Positions 31,601 through 37,046 of a stretch of DNA of 37,046 nt are shown here, in pieces. Every line of letters begins with the position of its first letter. Positions within the stretch are counted from its first letter, which is position 1. This stretch comes from Alphaproteobacteria bacterium (GTDB taxonomy: Bacteria; Pseudomonadota; Alphaproteobacteria; DSM-16000; Inquilinaceae). The notes beneath the pieces are model-generated. The model was not told the origin of the DNA and searched no databases. It worked only from the letters and a program-made list of their open reading frames with translations. The stretch lies in NCBI GenBank assembly GCA_009909005.1, contig JAAAOG010000178.1, forward strand, positions 1 to 37,046, read 5' to 3'. The translations under genes were made by a program, and so were the position numbers.

Positions 31601-31652
31601 CGTCGAAAATGCCGGTTGAAAACGTGCCAAGTGCACTGAGCCGGATAGTCAT
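25644..31652 (-). CDS. Giant multidomain phosphatase: choice-of-anchor I-like propeller, two metallophosphatase/5'-nucleotidase units, DUF5648-like tail
   Basis: 2002 residues, strongly acidic, no N-terminal signal peptide. Residues about 1-500 resemble the choice-of-anchor I beta-propeller (VFGMFMPDTIAAYETGGETY, EGVTIGQVGDSIYAF). Two homologous units follow, about 508-1180 and 1200-1855. Each has LQILHASDLEGG, SSGDNVIPGPFFN or its variant, GNHEFD (about 611 and 1302), SHLQ or THLQ, and a 5'-nucleotidase C-terminal domain with ETNLGNITADANLA and LRFNNGL. Three C-terminal DUF5648-like units begin near 1864, 1910 and 1964 (IYRFFN, AHFYTAS). Ca-binding-like DTDGDGDFD and ENGNGELDDGEDTN occur. 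Related proteins release phosphate from nucleotides or phosphoesters outside the cell. Without a signal peptide, export by a type I-like route is inferred, but no GGxGxD repeats are seen. Start 31652 has GGGGAGG six bases upstream. Confidence 0.9.
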   Translation of the reverse strand: MTIRLSALGTFSTGIFDEGAAEIVAHDPGTQRLFVINADANQIDVLNIADPSDPTLVTSIDLLAALGDSAGGVNSIAVSNGIVAAAVENTDETAPGLVAFLDTDGNILNTVTVGILPDMVAFTPDGSRVLTANEGQPTDTVDPQASVSIIDISNGVENATVETADFTAFDGQEDALRAEGIRIFPDKSVSEDVEPEYVAVSPDGTTAWVTLQENNAVALVDIASATVTDIVPLGLKDHSVEGNGLDASDRDDGINIQTWPVFGMFMPDTIAAYETGGETYYVTANEGDARDSDEGRIGDEEVTLDPTAFPDAATLQLEENLGRLEFSLIDGDTDGDGDFDQLQVFGSRSFTIWNSSGEIVFDSGDQFEQITALDYPLDFNSDNDENDSFDSRSDAKGPEPEGVTIGQVGDSIYAFIGLERVGGIAVYDVTEPANAEFVQYINNRDFRVEDVEASLTSEDPVGDLGPEGLAFISAEDSPTGVPLLAVGNEVSGTTTLYDVREPDYSLQILHASDLEGGVEAIDNAPNFAAVVDFLEDEVENSITLSSGDNVIPGPFFNAAGLIDDQVYNDFYNELFGLPSDAIDQTYQSLEGAAGRLDIAIMNAIGFDAASLGNHEFDAGTNALAGFIEADFGDAGLADDEAVGTLFPYLAANLDTSADSNLDPLYTSEILPNTAFQSGPEASLAGDDVPKIAPATIIEEGGEQLGVVGAVTPFLDTISSPGNTTVFGPGAGTTDMEALATILQPVIDDLTGQGIDKIIVVSHLQNIALEQELAGFLSGVDIMVAGGSETLLADREDEGRGLQPGDEAEGPYPIVTENADGEPVVIVNTADEYSYVGRLVVDFDADGVVIPGSVDPSVSGAYATTDEAVVELWSNENAFVAGTKGALVQSLTDEVSAIVEVQDGNIFGQTEVYLEGRRDIVRSQETNLGNITADANLAAAREADDSVAVSLKNGGGIRASIGSIGDNGELLPPAANPNAGKEEGEISQLDIDNTLRFNNGLSLVTVTAEQLKEVIEHGLESSFQHVGGLRLSYEPDNEEGSRVQSLALVDDNGAVTDVVVENGEIVGDAGRPIRVVTLDFLAEGGSGFPYPDFVAADPEFANVVELDGEDENGNGELDDGEDTNLNGELDGPALTDDGAATFTRTGGEQDAFAEYLAANFADTPFSQPDTPEAEDTRIQNLNERDDTVLGDTTGDTFELQILHASDLEGGVRAIDRAPNFAAIVDLLEDEVANSLTLSAGDNVIPGPFFNAALFVNDQVFNDAHNTVFGLPDDAGSQYESLEGDRGRIDISIMNVIGFDASALGNHEFDTGTDTLESIIEPDFGDTDALGDDEWIGTTFPYLSANLDFSANSDLGNLATTEIVDGSDYVIGPAESASGETTPRLAPAAIFEEGGEQIGVIGATTPLLEMISSPGTVGVSPDVNDMQALAAILQPVVDQMVADGVNKIVLVTHLQQIALEEQLITLLEDVDIVIAGGSDTLLADETDVLRPDDTADRGYPILTTNASGDPAAIVSTDGEYSYVGRLVVEFDENGVLLPDSIDAAESGAFATTDDVVSDLYGDADPFAEGSKGALTQDLVAGVDAVVSGQDGNTFGNTDVYLDGRRDSVRTEETNLGNLTADANLAQAQDVDDTVLVSLKNGGGIRAPIGGTDMDGTLLPPQANPDVGKEEGEVSQLDIVNSLRFNNGLTLLTLTAEELAAIIEHGVADSDPGNTPGRFPQVGGLRFSFDPDEPGLDAAEPGELSRVQSLEIIDEDGTVLDTVVEDGAIVGDPARDIRIVTLDFLAGGGDGYRFDEFGENRVDIEDLGLADGTATFAAAGSEQDALAEYLAANFATPAEAFAEAETDPADDTRIQNLNAQDDTDEAVLRYFNEDELFHLYTVDPTEQDAVEADDAFVFEGEAFNDFSGEPGASPVFRFVNTETGGLFYTISEEEADFVEANLPIWDSQGEAFQAFEVAASDEVSAIYRFFNEGEGAHFYTASAEERDFVIDVLPQYAFEGIAFFA

Positions 31653-31829
31653 CTATCGCCTCCCCGAGTCGATCGCCTGATGAACGTGGATTGGAGTCTT
31701 CGTGGACCGGAATGTCCTAACGCGCCGGGACAGCCCTGTCGGAGGGCATGGCCATGCCAGCCGCATGCCCGCCCCGCATCGACGGCCGGGACGGTAGTCG
31801 TTCGGAGTGAGCGAAACGGTTACTGCTGC

Positions 31830-31847
31830 GTTAAAGTTTGATGAAAG
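31830..31847 (-). promoter_or_regulatory. Candidate PHO box (PhoB-binding site)
   Basis: On the minus strand the 18 bases read CTTTCATCAAACTTTAAC, matching 13 of 18 positions of the consensus CTGTCATAAATCTGTCAC, with the two seven-base half-sites in the right 11-base period (6/7 and 5/7). It lies about 178 bases upstream of the giant phosphatase start, which fits phosphate-starvation control. Confidence 0.4.
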
Positions 31848-31918
31848 ACGACACTTTGCGTTTAGCCCGCGGTTTGCGGGTGCGGGCCATCGCGCCGGGA
31901 CGGCCTGGTGCCCGGCAC

Positions 31919-31944
31919 GGAACCGGTCCGGCTCTCCGTGTTTT
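31919..31944 (+). promoter_or_regulatory. Candidate EcfG-type (general stress) promoter
   Basis: GGAAC at 31919-31923 is followed, after 17-19 bases, by TTTT (31941-31944), agreeing with the GGAAC-N18/19-TT form described for alphaproteobacterial RpoE2/EcfG sigma factors. It points toward the YqjD/YqjE-like genes, whose E. coli counterparts are stationary-phase proteins. Short motif, so chance occurrence is possible. Confidence 0.35.
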
Positions 31945-31960
31945 CGAGAAGGAGACACGG

Positions 31961-32014
31961 ATGTGTGGCGATGACCTCCGGGCCGATCGCGGCCCGTCCG
32001 GCGAAATTCTCTGA
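31961..32014 (+). CDS. Micro-ORF of 17 codons upstream of the YqjD-like gene
   Basis: ATG 31961 follows AAGGAG (31949-31954) by six bases, a near-ideal ribosome-binding site, and the frame ends with TGA at 32012-32014. The product would be MCGDDLRADRGPSGEIL. It ends 27 bases before the next gene's start and inside the first copy of a 15-base duplication. It may be a leader peptide or a non-functional open frame left by a duplicated translation start; no homology can be judged at this length. Confidence 0.3.
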   Translation: MCGDDLRADRGPSGEIL

Positions 32015-32030
32015 AGCGAAATTTTTTGAA
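32001..32030 (+). repeat. 15-base tandem duplication before the YqjD-like start
   Basis: GCGAAATTCTCTGAA (32001-32015) is followed directly by GCGAAATTTTTTGAA (32016-32030), 13 of 15 identical. The second copy runs into the GGAGG ribosome-binding site of the next gene. Confidence 0.8.
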
Positions 32031-32041
32031 GGAGGCCTATG

Positions 32042-32359
32042 ATGGCGGATCGCAGTGCCGAAAACGCCGAGTCGATCGAAGCCTTGCGGGCGGATGTCGG
32101 ACGCCTGCGGGACGATGTCGCCGTCCTGACGCGTCACCTGTCCGGGGCAGCCGACGAGGCGGCCGACGATGTGCGCCAGCGCTTGCGCGATACCTATCGC
32201 CAGACCGGCGAAGCCGCCCGGCAGACCCGCGAGGCGGCGCGCGAGCGGGTCGACCGCGGCCGTAGCGCGATCGAAAGCGAATTCCAGGAGCGTCCCGTTA
32301 CCGTCCTGGGTATCGCCTTCGGCACCGGTCTTTTGATCGGCCGCCTCTTTGGCCGCTGA
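32042..32359 (+). CDS. DUF883/YqjD-like membrane-anchored protein
   Basis: 105 residues: a long, charged amphipathic helical region (about 1-80, heptad-like with many Arg, Ala and Glu) and a single C-terminal hydrophobic segment (TVLGIAFGTGLLIGRLFG) with a terminal Arg. This is the layout of the ElaB/YqjD/YgaM (DUF883) family; E. coli YqjD is a stationary-phase inner-membrane protein reported to bind ribosomes. Start ATG 32042 is preferred over the adjacent ATG 32039 because GGAGG at 32031-32035 is six bases away. It is followed by a holin-like (YqjE) gene after 28 bases, as in the E. coli yqjCDEK order, and preceded by a possible stress promoter. Confidence 0.82.
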   Translation: MADRSAENAESIEALRADVGRLRDDVAVLTRHLSGAADEAADDVRQRLRDTYRQTGEAARQTREAARERVDRGRSAIESEFQERPVTVLGIAFGTGLLIGRLFGR

Positions 32360-32387
32360 GCCGGGCTCGGAACACCGGGCGAGCGGG

Positions 32388-32822
32388 ATGCCGCCCGATC
32401 TCCTGGGCGATCTTCAGACGCTTGTCGATGCGGAACTGGGCCGTATCGGCGCAACGGCACATCGCGGCGTGCTGACGCACACGGTCGGACTGATCACCGT
32501 TGCGGCCGTCATGCTGGGCGTGCTGCTGATCGCCATCGGCGTCTTCCTGCACTTGCTCGCCACGCACGGCCCGATCCTGGCCGGCCTCTGGGTCGGCGGC
32601 GGGCTGATCGTGTTGGCTGCGCTGGCCGGGGCGGTGGCCATGGCGGTGGCCGGGCAGCGAGCGAAGAAGCAGGCGCGGGCCCGAGCGGCCATGGCCCGCT
32701 CGCTGGTCAGCAGCGATCTGTCACAACTCCTGGCTGCCATCAAGGGCGAAGACCGCGGCCTGATGGTCATGGCCGGGGCAGCCCTGCTGGCCGGCATCGT
32801 CACCGGCAGGCAGGGCCGTTAA
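32388..32822 (+). CDS. YqjE-like (phage holin superfamily/DUF1469) membrane protein
   Basis: 144 residues from ATG 32388, with GAGCGGG just upstream; a TTG at 32349, overlapping the end of the preceding gene, is an alternative start. It has two clear membrane segments, about residues 28-52 (GLITVAAVMLGVLLIAIGVF) and 58-85, a basic cytoplasmic stretch (GQRAKKQARARAAMARS), and a weaker hydrophobic C-terminal part. This is the shape of the YqjE/holin-superfamily-III proteins encoded beside DUF883 genes. The function is unknown; the name refers to sequence similarity and not to lysis. The gene ends 49 bases before the convergent chemoreceptor gene. Confidence 0.75.
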   Translation: MPPDLLGDLQTLVDAELGRIGATAHRGVLTHTVGLITVAAVMLGVLLIAIGVFLHLLATHGPILAGLWVGGGLIVLAALAGAVAMAVAGQRAKKQARARAAMARSLVSSDLSQLLAAIKGEDRGLMVMAGAALLAGIVTGRQGR

Positions 32823-32871
32823 TCGCAAAGTCGGACGGGCGGCTTTCGGCACCGGGCAGATGTCCGGACGG

Positions 32872-35190
32872 TCAGGCCGCCCGGTCGCTGCGATACAGAT
32901 CGCCAAAGCGGGATGGGTCGATGTCCTGTTCGCGGTCGAAGGCGACATGTACGCCGCGCTCGGAAACATCGACCACGCGGCCGTCCCAGGTGGTTCCCAC
33001 CGACGGAACCCGCACGGTCACCGCCTTGCCGGACGCGATTCGGTCGATCCCCGTCAGCCGCGCCCCGCCCCGCGACAGGTCGATCAGGCGGGCGCTTCGC
33101 GGCACCTCATCGCAGATCAGGACGGCGTCGATCGAAACGGGAAAGCGCGTATGCGCCCGGCGGTCGGTGTCGGCGGTGGATGTCCGCACCAGGCGGGTCA
33201 CGGTCTCGCCGAAGCTGCGCACGGCATCGACCAGCGATGCCGCGCGGTCCTGGACCGAATCGGCCGCCTGCTTGGTCAATCCGGCTTCGTCGCTGACGAA
33301 GCTGATGCGCCCGCTGACATCCCGCGTCGCCTTCGAGGAGTCGTCGACATTGCGGGCGATCTCCTCTGTGGCCGCGCGCTGTTCGTGCACGGCCGCGGCG
33401 ACGGCCTGGGCAATCGCATCCATGTCGTGGATGGTGTCGCCGATGCCGGTAATCGCCTCGATCGTGGCCTGGGAGACCGAGCGGATTTCTGCGACGCGCT
33501 CCTCGATCTCCTGGGTCGACTGCGCCGTCTGCCTGGCCAGCGATTTCACCTCGTTGGCAACCACCGCAAAACCGCGCCCGGCCTCGCCGGCCCGCGCGGC
33601 TTCGATGGTGGCGTTCAGGGCGAGCAGGTTGGTCTGGTCGGCGATCGCGCCGATCAGCTTCACGACCTCGCCGATGCGTTGCCCGACCTCGCCGAGCTGC
33701 CCCACAACCTCCTGAGTTGTATCGGCCTTTTCCCTGGCCGAAGCGGCGATCCCGGTCGACTGCTCGACCTGGCGGGCGATCTCGTTGATCGAGGCGGCGA
33801 GCTGCTCGCTGGCCGACGAGACGGTCTCGGCATTGGCGAGCGCCTGTTCCGATGCGGCCGCGACATCGGCGGTATGGCCGGCGACCCTGTCCGAGGACTC
33901 GCGCAGGCCCTCGCTGTCCTTAAGCATCGCCCGGGCCACGTCCTCGACCGATTGCAGCGCATCGCGGGTGGATAGGTCGAGCGTGTCGGCCATTTGGCGT
34001 AGCGCCTCGCGACGGAGCTGCTGCTGGCGCGCTTCGGTCTCGGTCTGCTCGCGGCGCAACCGGTCGCGGTCTTCCGAGGCGGCGCGCAGGACCACCAGCG
34101 CGCCGTTCATGCGCCCGATCTCGTCGCGGCGGTTCCGCGTGTCGATGTCGATCGTGTAATCGCCCTCGGCCAGCCTCTGCATGGCCGTCGTGACCCGGCT
34201 GATGGGGCGCGCGATACTGCGACCGATCAGGAAGGCGGCGACCAACCCGATCAGGATGGCCGCGGCGGCTGCGGCTAGCATGGTGGTCACGGCGGTGTCG
34301 ATCTCGGCCGTGGCTTCGGGGCCAAGCTGGTCCTGCTGCCATTGGATAGAGGCCTTGAGGCCTTGGATCTGGCCGGCGACATTCGGGCCGATCGCGTCAA
34401 GCGTTCCGGTGATGAGGTCATTGCGGCGGTTGATGACCGCATGAACCTCTTCGAAGGCCGCGCGGTAGACGCCGGCGCCGTCGAGAACCGTCTGTGCCAT
34501 CGCCTGCCGCTCGGGATTTTGCAGCGCATCGCGCATCACGTTGCCCTGCGCCGCGAGGCCGTCGAGTTCGGCGATGGTGCGCTCATAAAAGGCCTGGTCG
34601 TTCTGGACAAGAAAGAGGGTGGCGTAGAGCCTCCCAAGCAGCAGATGGCGCATCTCCAGCCCGGCATGGACGGCGGCCTCGGTGTCGCCGTCGGCCGACG
34701 CCGAGGTCATGATCGCCGTCAGCGTCTGCTCAATTTCCGGGCCGACGGTACGGAACACGTCGTAAAGTTCGTTTCGTCGCTGTTGCAGCTGCGATACCTG
34801 ATCGAAGGCGGCGATATAGAGTTCCAGATCGGCATGCAGACCATCAAGGGTTTCGCGCTGGTTATCCAACAGGGCGAAGGACCCGGCCCGCCGTATCTGC
34901 TCCAGGGTGCGGGCGGCAGCATCGGCCACCGGCTCGGCATAATCGGGGGTGCCGTGGATGACGAAGTCCTTGGCCAACAACCGGGTTTCCAGCATCGCCG
35001 CCTGAATATTGCCCACCTGATTGGCGGCGCGGGCGAGTTGGCGATACTCGCCGAAATATCCCTCTGAATGCGTCAAGGATTGGTAGCCGACCACCCCCAT
35101 TGCCACCAGAAGGCTCAAGACGAGGGCGAAGCCGGCGGAAATGCTTGCCCTGATGCCCGGCCGAGCGCGCCGGATAAAGCCAAATGCCAT
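32872..35190 (-). CDS. Methyl-accepting chemotaxis protein with HBM sensor and C-terminal PilZ domain
   Basis: 772 residues from ATG 35190, which has GAGAGGGG upstream on the minus strand. TM1 lies at about 18-38. The periplasmic helical sensor (about 40-298) has the look of an HBM domain. TM2 is at about 300-323. HAMP follows (about 324-378; [19 protein letters not shown]). The signalling domain's hairpin tip includes [20 protein letters not shown] near 515-535. The last hundred residues are a PilZ domain with the c-di-GMP-binding motifs RRAHTR near 675 and DLSRGG near 699. Azospirillum Tlp1 is a known chemoreceptor with a PilZ domain that binds c-di-GMP and tunes taxis, so this receptor probably combines an external signal with c-di-GMP level. 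No other chemotaxis gene is adjacent. Confidence 0.92.
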   Translation of the reverse strand: MAFGFIRRARPGIRASISAGFALVLSLLVAMGVVGYQSLTHSEGYFGEYRQLARAANQVGNIQAAMLETRLLAKDFVIHGTPDYAEPVADAAARTLEQIRRAGSFALLDNQRETLDGLHADLELYIAAFDQVSQLQQRRNELYDVFRTVGPEIEQTLTAIMTSASADGDTEAAVHAGLEMRHLLLGRLYATLFLVQNDQAFYERTIAELDGLAAQGNVMRDALQNPERQAMAQTVLDGAGVYRAAFEEVHAVINRRNDLITGTLDAIGPNVAGQIQGLKASIQWQQDQLGPEATAEIDTAVTTMLAAAAAAILIGLVAAFLIGRSIARPISRVTTAMQRLAEGDYTIDIDTRNRRDEIGRMNGALVVLRAASEDRDRLRREQTETEARQQQLRREALRQMADTLDLSTRDALQSVEDVARAMLKDSEGLRESSDRVAGHTADVAAASEQALANAETVSSASEQLAASINEIARQVEQSTGIAASAREKADTTQEVVGQLGEVGQRIGEVVKLIGAIADQTNLLALNATIEAARAGEAGRGFAVVANEVKSLARQTAQSTQEIEERVAEIRSVSQATIEAITGIGDTIHDMDAIAQAVAAAVHEQRAATEEIARNVDDSSKATRDVSGRISFVSDEAGLTKQAADSVQDRAASLVDAVRSFGETVTRLVRTSTADTDRRAHTRFPVSIDAVLICDEVPRSARLIDLSRGGARLTGIDRIASGKAVTVRVPSVGTTWDGRVVDVSERGVHVAFDREQDIDPSRFGDLYRSDRAA

Positions 35191-35490
35191 AATTGCCCCT
35201 CTCCGCTTTCGACGCGACCAGATCGCCGATATTGCGAGTTTCTCGCGGTTGAATGCAACGCGAGCACCCGACAATAGGCCACATTGGTTGTTACGCAGCG
35301 GTAAATGCCGGTATCCATTATTCTCTTTATGGTTACCTTGGCGATGGTTCCCAGGGAGCGCATCGGCGTCGTCGCTATCGCGCTTCGCGGGCTGCCGAGC
35401 AGTCAGTGGCGTGCAATCGGGCTCTAGTCGTTAAACCCTCCTTGACATTTTTGGGCTGAGGATCGGCCTGTCGCGATCAGGAGAGGCCTT
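35191..35490 (+). other. Divergent intergenic region with a nine-base inverted repeat
   Basis: A 300-base region between the chemoreceptor and the pentapeptide gene, locally AT-rich. It contains an inverted repeat at 35310-35337 and a perfect TTGACA at 35442-35447 that could be a -35 element for the pentapeptide gene, although no good -10 is seen 16-18 bases later. No gene was found. Confidence 0.5.
35310..35337. promoter_or_regulatory. Inverted repeat, possible operator
   Basis: GGTATCCAT (35310-35318) and ATGGTTACC (35329-35337) are inverted copies with one mismatch, separated by ten bases. The dyad lies between two divergent genes, about 120 bases from the chemoreceptor start and 153 from the pentapeptide start. 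It may be a transcription-factor site; the factor is unknown. Confidence 0.4.
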
Positions 35491-36834
35491 ATGTCAGGAG
35501 CGGGTTTCGACGATAACGGACCGGTGCATCGCCCGGTCTCCGAGACCGCCTTTGCGGCGGCCATGCGCGCGCATGAGCGGTTTTTGCACAAGCGCGGCGG
35601 GCGCCGGGCCGATTTCCGTTTCTGCGATCTGTCGCATCTCGACCTCACCTGTCAGGACCTGAGCGACGCCGATCTCACTGCGGCGCGGCTGCAGGGCGGG
35701 CGGATGATGGGCGCGCTTCTGCGCTTCACGAACCTCTATGGCGCCGATTTGCGAATGGCCAATCTGCTGCGGGCCGACCTGTCCAAGGCCGATCTGCGCG
35801 GGGCGTCCCTGAACGGCGCGGTGCTTACGGAGGCCAATCTCAGCGAGGCCGATCTGCGCGAAGGGATGATCGCCGTTTCCGGGCCGGACGGGGAGTTGTC
35901 GCCCGTCGGTTTCGATCTCTGCCATTCCGATCTGGCCGGCGCCAAAGCCAATCTCGCGAATATGACCGGCGCCCGCATGGGCGGGGCCTTCGTCAAGCAC
36001 TCCGACCTCTCCGACTCCAATCTTCGGAAGGCAAAGCTCCGCGGGGCCAATCTCGGGCGGTGCGATCTTACCGGCTGCGTACTGGACGGCGCCGATCTCA
36101 GCAATGCGCAGCTGGAGGGGGCAATCCTCAATGGTGCCGACCTGCGCAATGCCCGCCTCGAGCATGCCGATTTCAGCAATGCGAATATGGTCGGCGCCCT
36201 GTTCGAACCGGCGGCCCTTGAAACGGCAAAGATGGCGGGGGTGCGGCTGGCCCGACCCCTGAAGACGCTGCCCCGGCCGCTCGGCGAAATCCTCGACGGC
36301 CATGCGCGCTGGGTGAATTCGGATGGCCGCGATGGCAGCCGCTGCAATGTTTCGGAGTTCGACCTGAGCGGCCTGGATCTCAGCGGCCGGGTGCTCGCAG
36401 CCGCCGTGCTGCGCTGCACGATTCTGGCCGGTTGCAAACTTGTCGGCGCCTCCCTGCCGACCGCCGACCTGTCGCTCGCCGATCTCCGCAAGGCCGATCT
36501 GGCGCGCGCCGATCTGCGCGGCGCCAATCTGCAGCGCGCCTCGCTGCACGGCGCCGATCTGCGCAACGCCCGCCTGTCGCCGGTTCACATCACCGGGCTG
36601 TCGACCTTCACCTGGCACACGGATCTCTCCTATGCGCGATTGGCCTCGGCCTGTCTGGCCGGTGCGGACCTGCGTGGCGGGCATTTCATGCATGCCGACC
36701 TGCGCGGGGCGGATTTGCGGGGTGCCGACTTGTCCGGGGCGGTGCTGCGCGGGGCCGACCTGTCGGGCGCCCTGACCGAAGGGTGCAGTTTCCGGGATGC
36801 CGATCTGGGCGAGGTCGCGGGCTTGCGCGGATGA
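35491..36834 (+). CDS. Two-module pentapeptide-repeat protein
   Basis: 447 residues, almost entirely tandem A(D/N)LxX repeats (for example ADLSKADLRGASLNGAVL near 92), which fold as a right-handed quadrilateral beta-helix. There are two modules, each opened by a similar short non-repeat element: AFAAAMRAHERFLHKRGGRR (about 20-39) and GEILDGHARWVNSDGRDGSR (about 267-286). The first module is about 40-245 and the second about 288-440. No signal peptide or membrane segment. Start ATG 35491 has AGGAGAGG four bases upstream. Pentapeptide proteins have varied roles and the function here is unknown; fluoroquinolone-protection (Qnr-type) proteins are a single shorter helix and this protein is not obviously one. 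Confidence 0.9.
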   Translation: MSGAGFDDNGPVHRPVSETAFAAAMRAHERFLHKRGGRRADFRFCDLSHLDLTCQDLSDADLTAARLQGGRMMGALLRFTNLYGADLRMANLLRADLSKADLRGASLNGAVLTEANLSEADLREGMIAVSGPDGELSPVGFDLCHSDLAGAKANLANMTGARMGGAFVKHSDLSDSNLRKAKLRGANLGRCDLTGCVLDGADLSNAQLEGAILNGADLRNARLEHADFSNANMVGALFEPAALETAKMAGVRLARPLKTLPRPLGEILDGHARWVNSDGRDGSRCNVSEFDLSGLDLSGRVLAAAVLRCTILAGCKLVGASLPTADLSLADLRKADLARADLRGANLQRASLHGADLRNARLSPVHITGLSTFTWHTDLSYARLASACLAGADLRGGHFMHADLRGADLRGADLSGAVLRGADLSGALTEGCSFRDADLGEVAGLRG

Positions 36835-36998
36835 GCGGCCATTCCTTCCGCAGAAGGCCGGGACCGGGATTTGAGACAGGATGGATCGTGACTGTCAATC
36901 GCATCAATGCATCGCCATCTTAGAAATATTTTTTTGACGTGCTTTGATTTTCGTTTCTCATGATGTATACGCCTTGAGGGACTTGTCGAGGCAGCAAG

Positions 36999-37046
36999 AT
37001 GAAAGTTGAGCAAAACCCTGTAATACTCGCTGTGGATGATGACCCC
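36999..37046 (+). CDS. Response regulator receiver protein, 3' partial
   Basis: The first 16 codons of a gene that runs off the right edge: MKVEQNPVILAVDDDP. A hydrophobic strand followed by VDDDP is the standard start of a receiver domain, in which the acidic residues bind Mg2+ and the phospho-acceptor Asp lies farther on. GAGG at 36988-36991 is seven bases upstream of ATG 36999. The 164-base upstream gap is AT-rich and has a promoter-like TTGACG (36934-36939) with CATGAT 19 bases later. Output domain unknown. Confidence 0.75.
   Translation, partial: MKVEQNPVILAVDDDP

Larger units (their letters stand above)
31653..32041 (+). other. Divergent control region between giant phosphatase and YqjD-like gene
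   Basis: A 389-base region with promoters for both directions. It holds a PHO-box-like site (31830-31847, minus), a GGAAC-N18-TT site (31919-31943, plus), a 17-codon micro-ORF with a good ribosome-binding site (31961-32014), a small hairpin CCCGC-GGTTT-GCGGG near 31866-31880, and a 15-base tandem duplication (32001-32030) directly before the YqjD-like ribosome-binding site. Confidence 0.55.

Noticed and set aside
27738-31619. Long plus-strand open frames (682 and 602 codons) opposite the giant phosphatase gene
   Set aside because: They mirror the acidic, GC-rich codons of the real gene, have no domain resemblance, and no promoter or ribosome-binding site was found.
35491-36834. Qnr-like gyrase protection protein, suggested by the pentapeptide repeats and the unusual GyrA
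   Set aside because: The protein is twice the usual Qnr length, has two modules with caps, and lies 18 kb from gyrA; pentapeptide proteins have many roles.

Overview
The window looks like a chromosomal segment of a high-GC alphaproteobacterium, most likely a Rhodospirillales-type, possibly marine, organism. The reasons are strong G/C bias at third codon positions, the ssb / gyrA / coaD neighbourhood, a methyl-accepting chemotaxis protein ending in a PilZ domain (known from Azospirillum), a TAXI-type TRAP transporter, and a promoter-like GGAAC site of the alphaproteobacterial general stress type. The taxonomic call is inference; no rRNA is present.

Layout. (1) 1-7751, + strand: the tail of a type VI secretion (T6SS) cluster. 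It holds tssL with a C-terminal OmpA domain (5' end outside the window), tssM/icmF, tagF/impM, and two tandem PP2C phosphatases, the second with a C-terminal membrane anchor. Genes overlap or nearly touch, so this is one transcription unit. The phosphatases imply threonine-phosphorylation control; a partner kinase would lie upstream, outside the window. (2) 7914-17899, + strand: cysE, a GST-like protein, ssb, a FIST-domain sensor overlapping a soluble histidine kinase, a MATE exporter, gyrA and coaD. The gyrA quinolone pocket departs from the usual sequence. (3) 18013-19775: tRNA-Lys(UUU), followed by an AT-rich stretch with an orphan gene, a repeat-rich gene-free stretch, and an overlapping pair of small genes, the first HicB/DUF1902-like. 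This looks like an acquired or eroded island at a tRNA gene. (4) 19946-25509: a DUF3179 exported protein (-), a TAXI TRAP binding protein and fused permease (+) separated by a terminator, and an exported trypsin-like protease (-). (5) 25644-31652, - strand: a 2002-residue protein with a beta-propeller-like N-terminus, two tandem metallophosphatase/5'-nucleotidase units and three C-terminal DUF5648-like repeats; a PHO-box-like site lies upstream. (6) 32042-32822, + strand: a YqjD/YqjE-like membrane pair with a possible stress promoter and a 17-codon micro-ORF upstream. (7) 32872-36834: an HBM-type chemoreceptor with PilZ domain (-) divergent from a two-module pentapeptide-repeat protein (+). 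(8) The first 16 codons of a response regulator run off the right edge.

The candidates most worth checking as new biology are the overlapping small gene pair at 19315-19775 with its repeat-rich upstream region, the duplicated giant phosphatase with its candidate PHO box, the FIST/histidine-kinase pair, and the tandem soluble/tail-anchored PP2C pair of the T6SS. No CRISPR array, insertion sequence, integrase or transposase was seen.
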